Shown here piece after piece: positions 1-8,836 of a stretch of 64,000 nt of DNA. The stretch is taken from NCBI GenBank assembly GCA_965279065.1, contig OZ257134.1, positions 1,054,001-1,118,000 on the forward strand. Reading direction: 5' to 3'. Below the pieces are notes generated by a model. The model was given only the letters and a program-made list of their open reading frames with translations. It was not told the DNA's origin and ran no database searches. The stretch comes from JAKAXS01 sp965279065. GTDB lineage: Bacteria > Pseudomonadota > Alphaproteobacteria > Rhizobiales > Hyphomicrobiaceae. Both the position numbers and the translations under genes were made by a program. Each line of letters starts with the position of its first letter. Within the stretch, counting starts at the first letter, position 1.

Positions 1-133
1 TACGCCGGGCGTCAGTTTGGGCGTAATCTGCCCATGCAATGAATTCACCCGCGAGCGCCGTGACATCGCGCGCCGCATGACTATTTTGAATGTCGACATC
101 CGATCGACAGAACGTTGGGAGGCCTAACGCGCC

Positions 134-2668
134 ATGGCAACGACCGTCTTTCTTCTGCTTGTCTTTATCGCTGCGATGGGTCTTGCCATGTGGCGGGCCC
201 CCATCTGGGTCTGGGCTCTCGGCGTCGCACTTGCGACCCTGGTCTGGCAGACGCCACTGGCTCACGGCGCTGGCTATGTGCCGTCCTCGACCTTCCTGCG
301 CGTCCTGGCCTGGTTGCCCGCGCTGCTGCTCGGCGCACTGTCCATACCGGCCCTGCGACGCTCGCTGCTCGTCGAGCCGGCCTTCCGCGCGGTAAAGAAG
401 ATCCTTCCCAAAGTTTCCGACACCGAGCAGCAGGCGCTCGACGCCGGCACGGTTGGCTTCGACGCCGAGTTGTTTTCCGGCACGCCCGACTGGGCCAAGC
501 TGCGCTCCGTGCCGCCGATCATCTTGTCGCCGGAAGAGCAGGCCTTCCTCGACGGTCCGACCGACGAACTCTGCCGCATGATCAGCGACTGGCAGGTGCG
601 CCACGCCGAACGCGAGATCCCCGAACCGATCTGGGCCTTCGTCAAGAAGCACGGGTTCCTCGGCATGCTCATTTCCAAGGAGCACGGCGGACTGGGCTTC
701 AGCGCCCAGGCGCAGTCGCTCATCCTCGGCAAGATCGCCTCGCGCTCGCCCGACGTCGTCACCATCGTCATGGTCCCCAACTCGCTCGGGCCAGGCGAAC
801 TCATCGAAAAGTACGGTACCGACGAGCAGAAGCACTACTACCTGCCGCGCCTTGCCCGCGGTGACGAAGTGCCTTGCTTCTCGCTGACCGGACCGACGTC
901 AGGCTCCGACGCCGCCACCATGCGCGACATCGGCACCGTCACGAAGGGCATGCACAACGGCCAGGAAGTCCTTGGCATTCGCTTGTCGTGGGACAAGCGC
1001 TACATCACCCTCGGCCCCAAGGCGACGCTCGTCGGCCTTGCCTTCCGCCTGTTCGATCCCGACAAGCTGCTCGCCAAGGGCGAGGACATCGGCATCACCG
1101 TGGCGCTGATCCCCGCCAACCATCCCGGCGTCAACATCGGCCGCCGCCACTTGCCCTCTGGCGCCGCCTTCCCGAACGGCCCGAATTGGGGCGAGAACGT
1201 CTTCATCCCGATGGAATACATCATCGGCGGCGAGAAGATGCTCGGACAGGGTTGGCGCATGCTGATGGAATGCCTGGCTGCCGGCCGCGCCATCTCGCTG
1301 CCGTCCTCCGCCACCGCCGGCGCCAAGTCGATGCTGCGCGTGTCGACGGCCTACGGCCGCATCCGCAAGCAGTTCGGCCTGCCCGTCTCCCGCATGGAAG
1401 GCATCGAGGAGCCGCTCGCGCGCATGGTCGAGACGGCCTACGTCAACGAAGCCGGCCGCGCCGTTACGGCGGCCATGGTCAGCCGCGGCGAGAAACCGTC
1501 CGTCATTTCCGCGCTTATGAAGTACCAGACCACCGAACGCCTGCGCAAAAGCGTCGACGACGCCATGGACATCCACGGCGGCCGCGCCATCTGCGACGGC
1601 CCCACCAACTATTTGCAGTCCGCCTACCTGATGGTCCCGGTCGGGATCACGGTGGAAGGCGCCAATATTCTGACGCGCACGCTCATCACGTTCGCGCAAG
1701 GCGCGTTGCGCGCGCACCCCTACCTCTACAAGGAAGTCCAGGCCGTCCAGAACCCGGATAGCGAGAAGGGCTTCGAGCAGTTCGAGGATGCCTTCCTCAA
1801 CCACCTGGGCTTCTCGCTCTCCAACGTGGCCGGCGCTTTCTTCCACAACATCACGCTGGGCTTCTTCGGCGCCGTGCCGGAGAACGCGCGTGGAACCGAG
1901 AAGATCTATCGCCAGCTCTGGCGCCAGTCGCGCAACTTTGCCCTGGTGTCGGATTTGACCGTTGCCGTGCTCGGCGGCGGCCTGAAAACCAACCAGAAGA
2001 TAACGGGCCGCCTCGCCGACGCGCTGTCCGAACTTTATCTGCTGTCGTGTGTGATGAAGCGCTTCGAGGACGACGGCAAGCCCGTCGCCGATCGTCCCAT
2101 CGTCGCGCTGTGCGCCTGCAACAGCCTCTATCGCTTCGAGCTGGCGCTACGCGGCGCCGTCGACAACTTCCCCAACACCTTCGCACGCGGCCTAATGCGC
2201 GTCCTCGTCTTCCCCTTCGGCAGACATTACTACCCCGCCTCCGATCGTCTCGGTTCCAAGGCCGTGCGCCTGGCGTGCGAGCCCGGCGAAGTCCGCGATC
2301 GCCTGACGCGCCACATCTTCATCTCCAACGATGTGAACGACCCGACCGGCATCCTCGAAGTCACTCTGAAGAAGGTCATCGCTTCCGAGGAAGCCGAGAA
2401 GAAGCTCGATCGCGCCATCCGCGCCGGCACCATCCGCCGCTACCACGGCATCGACTGGTTCGCCGACGCCGTCGCCAAGGGTGTCCTGACCGACGCCGAA
2501 GCCGCCCAACTGCGCGAAGTCGAGAGCCTGGTTGCCCGCGTGATCGCCGTCGATCATTTCGACCCCATTGAACTGAAGCCGAACTACATGACGCCTGGCC
2601 ACAACGCTCAGGCCGCCATTGCCACGCCTACCGGCGCCCCCCGCGCCGGCCAGGCCGCGGCAGAGTAA
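134..2668 (+). CDS. fadE: Acyl-CoA dehydrogenase, FadE type
   Basis: First enzyme of the fatty acid beta-oxidation cycle: FAD-dependent oxidation of acyl-CoA to trans-2-enoyl-CoA. The 844-residue length fits the long FadE family (E. coli about 814). Residues 1-80 hold two or three hydrophobic segments, suggesting membrane association. The acyl-CoA dehydrogenase body follows (FSLTGPTSGSDAA near 250; IHGGRAICDGPTNYLQ near 480), then the FadE-specific C-terminal extension. A GGGAGG sequence lies about 12 bases before the ATG. It is first in a run with fadJ 16 bases downstream and fadI after that, so the three probably form one operon. FadE-type assignment rests on length, membrane N-terminus and neighbours. 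Confidence 0.93.
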   Translation: MATTVFLLLVFIAAMGLAMWRAPIWVWALGVALATLVWQTPLAHGAGYVPSSTFLRVLAWLPALLLGALSIPALRRSLLVEPAFRAVKKILPKVSDTEQQALDAGTVGFDAELFSGTPDWAKLRSVPPIILSPEEQAFLDGPTDELCRMISDWQVRHAEREIPEPIWAFVKKHGFLGMLISKEHGGLGFSAQAQSLILGKIASRSPDVVTIVMVPNSLGPGELIEKYGTDEQKHYYLPRLARGDEVPCFSLTGPTSGSDAATMRDIGTVTKGMHNGQEVLGIRLSWDKRYITLGPKATLVGLAFRLFDPDKLLAKGEDIGITVALIPANHPGVNIGRRHLPSGAAFPNGPNWGENVFIPMEYIIGGEKMLGQGWRMLMECLAAGRAISLPSSATAGAKSMLRVSTAYGRIRKQFGLPVSRMEGIEEPLARMVETAYVNEAGRAVTAAMVSRGEKPSVISALMKYQTTERLRKSVDDAMDIHGGRAICDGPTNYLQSAYLMVPVGITVEGANILTRTLITFAQGALRAHPYLYKEVQAVQNPDSEKGFEQFEDAFLNHLGFSLSNVAGAFFHNITLGFFGAVPENARGTEKIYRQLWRQSRNFALVSDLTVAVLGGGLKTNQKITGRLADALSELYLLSCVMKRFEDDGKPVADRPIVALCACNSLYRFELALRGAVDNFPNTFARGLMRVLVFPFGRHYYPASDRLGSKAVRLACEPGEVRDRLTRHIFISNDVNDPTGILEVTLKKVIASEEAEKKLDRAIRAGTIRRYHGIDWFADAVAKGVLTDAEAAQLREVESLVARVIAVDHFDPIELKPNYMTPGHNAQAAIATPTGAPRAGQAAAE

Positions 2669-2684
2669 GAGTAGGGAGACCCCA

Positions 2685-4694
2685 ATGTCTGAAGCATCCC
2701 TGACGACGCCCGCCCTCGCCCTGAAGGATTGGCGCTACGAAATCGACAATGAAGGCATCGCCTGGGCCACGTTCGATCGCGAAGGCGCTTCCGCCAACGC
2801 GCTCGGCCGCCGTCCCATCGAAGAGCTGGAACGCATCGTCTCGGCGGTGGAGCAGGGCGCGCGCGACAAGTCCGTGCGCGGCCTCGTCATCATGTCCGGC
2901 AAGGAAAAGGGCTTCATCGTCGGCGCTGACATCAATGAGTTCGAAGCCTTCCAGACCGAGGCCCAGGTGACGGAGAACATCCGTCCCGTCAACGTCATGC
3001 TCGATCGCATCGAAAAGATGCCGGTGCCGGTTGTCGCTGCCATCCACGGCGTCTGCGTTGGCGGCGGCTTCGAACTGGTGCTCGCCTGTCACTACCGCAT
3101 CGCCACGCGCGACGACGACACCCGCGTCGGCTTCCCCGAAGTCAAACTCGGAATCTTCCCCGGCTTCAACGGCACCGCCCGATCGATCCGTTCCGGCGGC
3201 GCCATGGCCGCCATGACCAATATGCTGACCGGCGGCATGATCCGCGCGTCGGCGGCTCGCGGCATGGGCTTCATCGACGAACTCGTCGCCTCCAAGGGCG
3301 CGCTCCACTGGGCCGCCCGCAAGGCCGTGCTGCAGAAGCGCAAATCCAAGCCCGCGGGCGCCCCCAAGTCGTTCGCCGCCATGTGGCCCGCTCGCGCGCT
3401 TCTCGCCCGCAAGATGCGCGAGGAGACCCGCAAGAAAGCCCGCGAGGATCACTACCCCGCCCCATTCCGCCTCATCGACCTGTTCGAGAAGTACGGCGGC
3501 GACTACGAAGGCATGAAAGCTGCCGAGACGCGCTACTTCGCGCCCCTGATGGTATCGGACACCTCGCGCAACCTGCGCCGCGTCTTCAAGCTCTCGGAAG
3601 AGCTCAAGGCACAGGCACCCAAGGGCCTGGGCTGGAAACCGGTGCGCGTGCACGTCATCGGCGCCGGCACCATGGGCGCCGACATCGCCGGCGTCTGTGT
3701 CGCCTCCGGCATGGAGGTGACGCTGCAGGACCTGTCCGCCGAGCAGTTGGCCAAGGGCATCGCCTCGCAAGGCAAGCTCTTCGCTCGCAAGTTCAAGACG
3801 CGCGCTACCCGCGCCGCCGCCAAGACGCGCCTGATCTCCGACCCGACGGGGCAGGGCATTTCGCGCGCCGACGTCGTCATCGAGGCCATCGTCGAAAAGC
3901 TCGAGGTCAAGCAGAAGCTGTTCGCCGACCTCGAAACCAAGATGAAGCCCGGCGCCGTCATGGCCACCAACACCTCCTCGCTGATGATCGAGGACATCGC
4001 CCAGCCGCTGAAGGATCCCGGCCGTCTCGTCGGCATCCACTTCTTCTCGCCCGTCCCGCAGATGCCGCTCGTCGAAGTGGTGCGTGGCAAGCAATCGCGG
4101 GAGGAGGACGTCAATAAGGCCGCGTCGTTCGTCACCGCCATCGGCAAGTTCCCGCTCATCGCCAAGAGCGTGCCGGGCTTCCTGGTAAACCGCCTGCTCG
4201 CTCCCTACATGCTGGCCGCCATGGCGCGTCTGGAAAAGGGCGAGGAGAAGGAGAAGATCGACGAAGCCGCCCGCGTGTTCGGCATGCCCATGGGCCCGAT
4301 CGAACTGGCCGACAACGTCGGCCTGGACGTCTGCGCCCATGTCGGCAAGATCCTTGGGCTCTCGCCGGAAGGCTCGCGCCTCGACGCGCTCGTGCAGTCC
4401 GGCCGCCTCGGCAAGAAGACCGGCGAAGGCTTCTACAAGTGGAAGGACGGCCGCGCCGAGAAGGGCGAAAAGACCTACGACAAGCGCGAGCTTGAAGCGC
4501 TTGGCAAGGAACTGGTGGAGCCACTGATTGCCGAAGCCCAACGCGCCCTTGACGAACGCGTGGTGGAAACCGCCGACCTCGTCGACGCCGGCGTCATCTT
4601 CGGCACCGGTTTCGCCCCGTTCCGCGGCGGTCCCTTGCACTACCGCGCCACGCACCAGATCGAACCGCCACGCATCGGCCTCGCCGCTGAATAG
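2685..4694 (+). CDS. fadJ: Bifunctional enoyl-CoA hydratase / 3-hydroxyacyl-CoA dehydrogenase
   Basis: Alpha subunit of the fatty acid oxidation complex: hydrates enoyl-CoA and oxidises 3-hydroxyacyl-CoA with NAD. The crotonase domain (about 10-230) shows an oxyanion-hole segment IVGADINEF and the two acidic sites GGGFELVLA and FPEVKLGIFPG. The dehydrogenase domain starts near 320 with the Rossmann motif VIGAGTMGADIAG, then NTSSLMIEDIA and the catalytic HFFSPVPQMPLVEV, then the C-terminal helical domain (VPGFLVNRLLAPY). The 669 residues make it slightly shorter than E. coli FadJ (714). The ATG at 2685 is chosen because AGGGAG precedes it; the frame stays open further upstream but only into the end of fadE. 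FadI-type thiolase downstream favours FadJ over FadB. Confidence 0.92.
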   Translation: MSEASLTTPALALKDWRYEIDNEGIAWATFDREGASANALGRRPIEELERIVSAVEQGARDKSVRGLVIMSGKEKGFIVGADINEFEAFQTEAQVTENIRPVNVMLDRIEKMPVPVVAAIHGVCVGGGFELVLACHYRIATRDDDTRVGFPEVKLGIFPGFNGTARSIRSGGAMAAMTNMLTGGMIRASAARGMGFIDELVASKGALHWAARKAVLQKRKSKPAGAPKSFAAMWPARALLARKMREETRKKAREDHYPAPFRLIDLFEKYGGDYEGMKAAETRYFAPLMVSDTSRNLRRVFKLSEELKAQAPKGLGWKPVRVHVIGAGTMGADIAGVCVASGMEVTLQDLSAEQLAKGIASQGKLFARKFKTRATRAAAKTRLISDPTGQGISRADVVIEAIVEKLEVKQKLFADLETKMKPGAVMATNTSSLMIEDIAQPLKDPGRLVGIHFFSPVPQMPLVEVVRGKQSREEDVNKAASFVTAIGKFPLIAKSVPGFLVNRLLAPYMLAAMARLEKGEEKEKIDEAARVFGMPMGPIELADNVGLDVCAHVGKILGLSPEGSRLDALVQSGRLGKKTGEGFYKWKDGRAEKGEKTYDKRELEALGKELVEPLIAEAQRALDERVVETADLVDAGVIFGTGFAPFRGGPLHYRATHQIEPPRIGLAAE

Positions 4695-4781
4695 AGTCCT
4701 CGCCGCCGAGGAGGCGGCAACGGCACGAATTTCAACTTGCACACCCGCTGGCATCGCGGGGCCTTGATCTCTGGAGTTGTC

Positions 4782-6089
4782 ATGAACCAGCCAACCATTC
4801 GCCGCGTCGCCATCGTCGGCGGCGTCCGCATTCCCTTCTGCCGCTCCAACACGCTCTACGCTGACCTGTCGAACCTCGACATGATGAGCGCCGCCCTTAA
4901 CGGCCTCGTCGACAAGTACAAGCTGAAGGGCGTGCACATCGACGAGGTCGTCGGCGGCGCCGTCGTCTCGCACTCGAAGGATTTCAACATCGCCCGTGAG
5001 GCCGTTCTCAACACCAAGCTCGCGACCTCGACGCCGGGCATCACGCTGGTTCAGGCCTGCGGTACGTCCCTGCAGGCGGCCATGGGTATCGGCGCCAAGA
5101 TCGCCACCGGCGAGATCGAAAGCGGCATCGCCGTCGGCTCCGACACCACGTCGGACCCGCCGATCGTCTTCTCCAAGAAGTTCGCCGGCCGCCTCAATCA
5201 GGTGGGCCAGGCAAAAACGCCGATGGACAAGCTGAAGGTGTTCAAGGGCTTCTCGCCCGCCGAACTGACACCCCAGCCCCCGAGTGTTTCCGAACCCCGC
5301 ACTGGCCTGTCGATGGGCCAGCATTGCGAGCTGATGGCCCAGCAGTGGCACATCTCGCGCGCCGACCAGGACCAGTTGGCCTTCGAAAGCCACCGCAAGG
5401 CCGCCGAAGCCTATCGCTCCGGCTACATGGACGACCTGATCGTGCCCTGCGCTGGCGTCTACAAGGACAACAACATGCGCGAGGACATCAGCCTCGACAA
5501 ACTCGCGACCTTGAAGAACGCCTTCGAGAAGTCCGATCGCGGCACGCTGTCGGCTGCCAACTCCACGCCGCTGACCGATGGTGCCTCCTGCGTACTGCTC
5601 TGCTCGGAAGAATGGGCCACCCAACACGGCCTGGCCGTGCAGGCCTACCTGACGTTCGCCCAGACCGCCGCCAACGATTTCGTCGCCGGCGAAGGCCTGC
5701 TGATGGCCCCCACCATCGCCGTCTCCAAGATGCTCGACCGTGCAGGGCTCAAGCTGCAGGACTTCGACTTCTACGAGATCCACGAAGCATTCGCCGCTCA
5801 GGTTCTCGCCACGCTGAAGGCCTGGGAAGACCCCGAGTACTGCAAGAAGTATCTCGGCAAGGACCAGCCGCTCGGCTCCATCGACCGCGCCAAGATGAAC
5901 GTGAAGGGCTCCTCCATCGCCTTCGGCCATCCCTTCGCCGCCACCGGCGCCCGCATCGTCGCCAACCTCGCCAAGCTGCTCTCTGAACATGGCGGCCGTG
6001 GCCTCATCTCTGTCTGCACGGCAGGCGGCATGGGCGTCGCTGCCATCCTCGAAAGCGCCAAGGCCGCCGACGTGAGAATGGCCGCTTAG
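4782..6089 (+). CDS. fadI: Acetyl-CoA C-acyltransferase (3-ketoacyl-CoA thiolase)
   Basis: Thiolase that closes each beta-oxidation round by cleaving 3-ketoacyl-CoA with CoA. All thiolase signatures are present: nucleophile Cys93 in VQACGTSLQ, EIHEAFAAQ, GHPFAATGAR, and the second catalytic Cys in SVCTAGGMG near the C-terminus. The 435 residues match FadI (436 in E. coli) rather than the shorter FadA. ATG at 4782 has GGAG six bases upstream; an in-frame start at 4737 would add 15 residues unlike the family. It lies 87 bases after fadJ on the same strand and is probably cotranscribed with it. Confidence 0.93.
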   Translation: MNQPTIRRVAIVGGVRIPFCRSNTLYADLSNLDMMSAALNGLVDKYKLKGVHIDEVVGGAVVSHSKDFNIAREAVLNTKLATSTPGITLVQACGTSLQAAMGIGAKIATGEIESGIAVGSDTTSDPPIVFSKKFAGRLNQVGQAKTPMDKLKVFKGFSPAELTPQPPSVSEPRTGLSMGQHCELMAQQWHISRADQDQLAFESHRKAAEAYRSGYMDDLIVPCAGVYKDNNMREDISLDKLATLKNAFEKSDRGTLSAANSTPLTDGASCVLLCSEEWATQHGLAVQAYLTFAQTAANDFVAGEGLLMAPTIAVSKMLDRAGLKLQDFDFYEIHEAFAAQVLATLKAWEDPEYCKKYLGKDQPLGSIDRAKMNVKGSSIAFGHPFAATGARIVANLAKLLSEHGGRGLISVCTAGGMGVAAILESAKAADVRMAA

Positions 6090-6098
6090 GACGCTGCT

Positions 6099-6122
6099 GG
6101 GGTCAGGCTTCGGTCTGACCCC
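6099..6122 (+). terminator. Hairpin downstream of fadI
   Basis: A perfect 8-bp inverted repeat (GGGGTCAG / CTGACCCC) with an 8-base loop begins 10 bases after the fadI stop. There is no T-run after it, so it is either a weak or Rho-assisted terminator or an mRNA 3'-end stabiliser. An 11-base direct repeat (CGACTTTCAAC) sits just beyond it. Confidence 0.4.
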
Positions 6123-6218
6123 GTCCCCCGCGTTGCGACTTTCAACGACTTTCAACGCCTTGCCACCCGCGCCACCCTGTGCTGCAAGTGCGCCGTGAAT
6201 ATCGGCAGGTCGAGGGCC

Positions 6219-7532
6219 ATGACGCAGCAACAAGACGAAGCACGGCTCCACGCCGCCAAATCGCTCGTGCGGGATCTAAGCCAGCAGCTCGATCTCAACG
6301 CCTCTGTACGTCTGTGGGACGGCTCGCGCGAGCCGCTCGGCCGCAACGTCACGAGCCCATTCGAAATCTCCATCGCCAACGCCGGCATCATCGGCTCGAT
6401 CGTCCGCTCGCCCCGGCTTGATACCGTCTTGCGCCACTACATCGACAAGGGGCTGGACTTCACCGGCGGCAGCCTGATCGACTTCGGCCGCGAGCTGAAC
6501 CGCGAAGGCCGCAAGGGCTCGACCAAGCTCACCCCGCTGAAGACGCTGCAGCTCGCCTACAAGCTGAAGCCCTTCTTCCGCGCCAGGCCCGAGGACGCGC
6601 GCGACGAGCAGGGCTTCGCAGGCGACATTATCGGCGACAAGCAGCGCAACAACACCGACTACATCTCGTTCCACTACGACCTTTCGAACGAATTCTATGC
6701 GCTCTTCCTCGACCCCGAGATGGTCTACTCCTGCGCCTACTTCGCCGACTGGAACAACACGCTGGAGCAGGCCCAGTTCGACAAGCTGGAGATGGTCTGC
6801 CGCAAGCTGCGCCTGAAGCCGGGCGAGCGCTTCCTCGATATCGGCTCCGGCTGGGGCGCGCTCGTCTGTCATGCCGCCAGGCATCACGGCGTCAAGGCGC
6901 ACGGCATCTCGCTGTCGAAGGAGCAGCTGGCCTATGCGCAGGAGAAGGTCGCCCGCCTCGGGCTGCAGAACCAGGTCACGTTCGAGTTCATCGACTATGC
7001 CAATCTGAAGGGCACCTTCGACAAGATCGCCTCCGTCGGCATGTACGAGCACATCGGCCTGAAGAACATCCCGCATTACATGAAGAAGGTGCGCTCGCTG
7101 CTGAGCGACGACGGCCTGTTCCTCAACCACGCCATCGCCCGGCGCGCCAAGAAGCCCGGCGGCTGGTTGCCTGAACGCGTGCGGCCCGAGCGCCGCGCCA
7201 TCGTCAAGTACATCTTCCCCGGCGGCGCGCTCGACGACATCGGCCACACCGTCGCCGAGATGGAACGGGCCGGCATGGAGGTGCACGACGTCGAGGGCTG
7301 GCGCCTGCACTACGCCGAGACGACCCGGATCTGGCACGACCGCCTCATTGCCCGCAAGGACGAAGCCATCGCCCTCGTCGGCGAGGAGAAGTACCGCATC
7401 TACGTCGCCTACCTGGCCGGTGTCTCGCTCTCCTTCAGCCGCGGCACCCTGCGCCTGTTCCAGGCCCTCGCCTCCAAAAGCGCCAAACGCCCGCCGCTGA
7501 TCCCGCCGTCGCGTAGGGACCTCTATCGCTAG
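6219..7532 (+). CDS. cfa: Cyclopropane-fatty-acyl-phospholipid synthase
   Basis: SAM-dependent enzyme that adds a methylene bridge across the double bond of unsaturated phospholipid acyl chains, at the inner membrane. The 437-residue protein has the CFA N-terminal region, then the methyltransferase domain with the SAM loop LDIGSGWGALVCHAA, the family signature YSCAYF before it, and ASVGMYEHIGLKN after it. ATG at 6219 is preferred over an in-frame GTG at 6195, with AGG/GAGGG upstream. It follows the fad operon by 130 bases, so it may be separately transcribed. The desaturase at 15.5 kb would supply unsaturated chains in the same cell; that link is inference. Confidence 0.92.
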   Translation: MTQQQDEARLHAAKSLVRDLSQQLDLNASVRLWDGSREPLGRNVTSPFEISIANAGIIGSIVRSPRLDTVLRHYIDKGLDFTGGSLIDFGRELNREGRKGSTKLTPLKTLQLAYKLKPFFRARPEDARDEQGFAGDIIGDKQRNNTDYISFHYDLSNEFYALFLDPEMVYSCAYFADWNNTLEQAQFDKLEMVCRKLRLKPGERFLDIGSGWGALVCHAARHHGVKAHGISLSKEQLAYAQEKVARLGLQNQVTFEFIDYANLKGTFDKIASVGMYEHIGLKNIPHYMKKVRSLLSDDGLFLNHAIARRAKKPGGWLPERVRPERRAIVKYIFPGGALDDIGHTVAEMERAGMEVHDVEGWRLHYAETTRIWHDRLIARKDEAIALVGEEKYRIYVAYLAGVSLSFSRGTLRLFQALASKSAKRPPLIPPSRRDLYR

Positions 7533-7565
7533 CCAGAGGCGTTGCTTGCCACGCGCGATCACCCT

Positions 7566-7690
7566 GTCATCCCCGGGCTTGTCCCGGGGATCCCGCCATT
7601 GGCTTGGGTGGCATGTGCTTGAACCTGCCGCGTCAACGAGAATGCCGTTCCCGTTGTGACCGGGATCCCCGGGACAAGCCCGGCGATGAC
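7566..7690. repeat. Long inverted repeat between convergent genes
   Basis: Two 29-base arms, 7566-7594 and 7662-7690, are reverse complements with one mismatch and are separated by 67 bases. Each arm contains its own inner palindrome (CCCCGGG...CCCGGGG). Arms of this GTCATCCCCGGGCTTG type are widespread intergenic repeats in alphaproteobacteria (from memory). It lies between the convergent cfa and sua5 genes, where it may act as a bidirectional transcription stop. Confidence 0.75.
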
Positions 7691-7722
7691 GTGCGGTGGT
7701 CGGTCAACCCGCGTGCCACAGC

Positions 7723-8694
7723 CTACCGCGGCGCCGCCGCGCGCGTCAGCCGGTCGTTGATGGCCTCGCCGAGGCCTTGCTCGGGTATCGGCGTCACTGC
7801 GATCGACGCGACACCCTCGGCGTCGAGCTTGCGCAGCGCCGCAAACAAATTCGCGGCCGCCTCGAGCAAGTCTCCCCGCTCGCTCAAGTTGAAGAACGGC
7901 CCGGTGACCGGCCGGTGCCGCGAAACCTCGAACGGCCCGAATGCGAGCACCGCCTCGCCGGTTGCAAACCCGTGCGTTACGTTCAGCCGAACCTTTGCCC
8001 GCGGCGCGTAGTGACTGGCGAGCTGACCCGACGCCTTGGGCCTGAAGCCTTCGGCCTGCAGCGAGCGCACCAGTTTGATGCCCGTCGCTTGTTCGATCGC
8101 CAGCCCCGGTGTCGAGCCCGAGCGCAGCATCACGTGCCGCTCGCTCGACGCTTCGATGATCGTGCTCTCGATGCCGAACGCCGTCGCCCCTCCGTCCAGT
8201 ACCATGGCGACGCGGTCCCCCAGGTCGTCGGCAACGTGCTGCGCCTGCGTCGGGCTGACGTGCCCCGAACGGTTGGCCGAAGGCGCCGCCAGCGGTCGGC
8301 CCGTCGCAACGAGAAGGCTACGCGCGATCGGATGGTCCGGCATGCGCAAGGCCACGCTGTCGAGCCCCGCCGACACGAGATCCGACAAACCGCTGTCGGG
8401 CCGCCGCTTGACCACGAGGGTGACGGGGCCGGGCCAGAACGCCTCGGCGATACGCAGCGCTCCGTCGGGAAGGTACGCCAGCCGGTGCGCCACCGTGAGA
8501 TCGGCCACATGCACGATCAGCGGATTGAACTGCGGCCGACCTTTCGCCTCGAACACGGCCGCGACAGCCTCGCCGTTGGTCGCGTCAGCCCCCAGCCCGT
8601 ACACCGTTTCGGTGGGAAACGCGACGAGCGCGCCCGACTGCAGTAGGGCAGCCGCCTCGCTGATGGCATCGGGGGTGGCCGCAACAACTGACAT
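7723..8694 (-). CDS. sua5: L-threonylcarbamoyladenylate synthase (Sua5/YrdC)
   Basis: Makes threonylcarbamoyl-AMP from threonine, bicarbonate and ATP, the first step of the t6A37 modification of ANN-decoding tRNAs. The YrdC domain (about 10-200) shows GALVAFPTETVYGLGADA and EAKGRPQFNPLIVH. A C-terminal Sua5 domain follows, marked by SGQLASHYAP, giving about 323 residues, the long Sua5 form rather than short TsaC. Two in-frame ATGs compete (8706 and 8694): AGAGGA abuts the first and lies 13 bases before the second, so neither spacing is ideal. It is divergent from the acyl-CoA dehydrogenase at 8837. Confidence 0.9.
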   Translation of the reverse strand: MSVVAATPDAISEAAALLQSGALVAFPTETVYGLGADATNGEAVAAVFEAKGRPQFNPLIVHVADLTVAHRLAYLPDGALRIAEAFWPGPVTLVVKRRPDSGLSDLVSAGLDSVALRMPDHPIARSLLVATGRPLAAPSANRSGHVSPTQAQHVADDLGDRVAMVLDGGATAFGIESTIIEASSERHVMLRSGSTPGLAIEQATGIKLVRSLQAEGFRPKASGQLASHYAPRAKVRLNVTHGFATGEAVLAFGPFEVSRHRPVTGPFFNLSERGDLLEAAANLFAALRKLDAEGVASIAVTPIPEQGLGEAINDRLTRAAAPR

Positions 8695-8836
8695 GGGTTC
8701 TGGCATTCCTCTTTCGGCTTTGCCGCGCTGCGCGCTCAGCCTAAAGTTCGTCGCAACTTTGCCGCACTCAGTAATCGAAGCAACGGCAACGCGTGAACGC
8801 CCCGATCAACGAGGGCTCACCCAAACGAGGAACGCC

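Noticed and set aside
2628..6251. A 1207-codon open frame on the minus strand
   Set aside because: It lies antisense to fadJ and fadI, which have clear families. Its His/Gly/Asp/Val-rich product is typical of a shadow frame in GC-rich DNA.
8036..8836. An in-frame extension upstream of the DmdC-like dehydrogenase
   Set aside because: The extra residues are antisense to sua5 and unlike the family; ATG 8837 has a proper ribosome-binding site.
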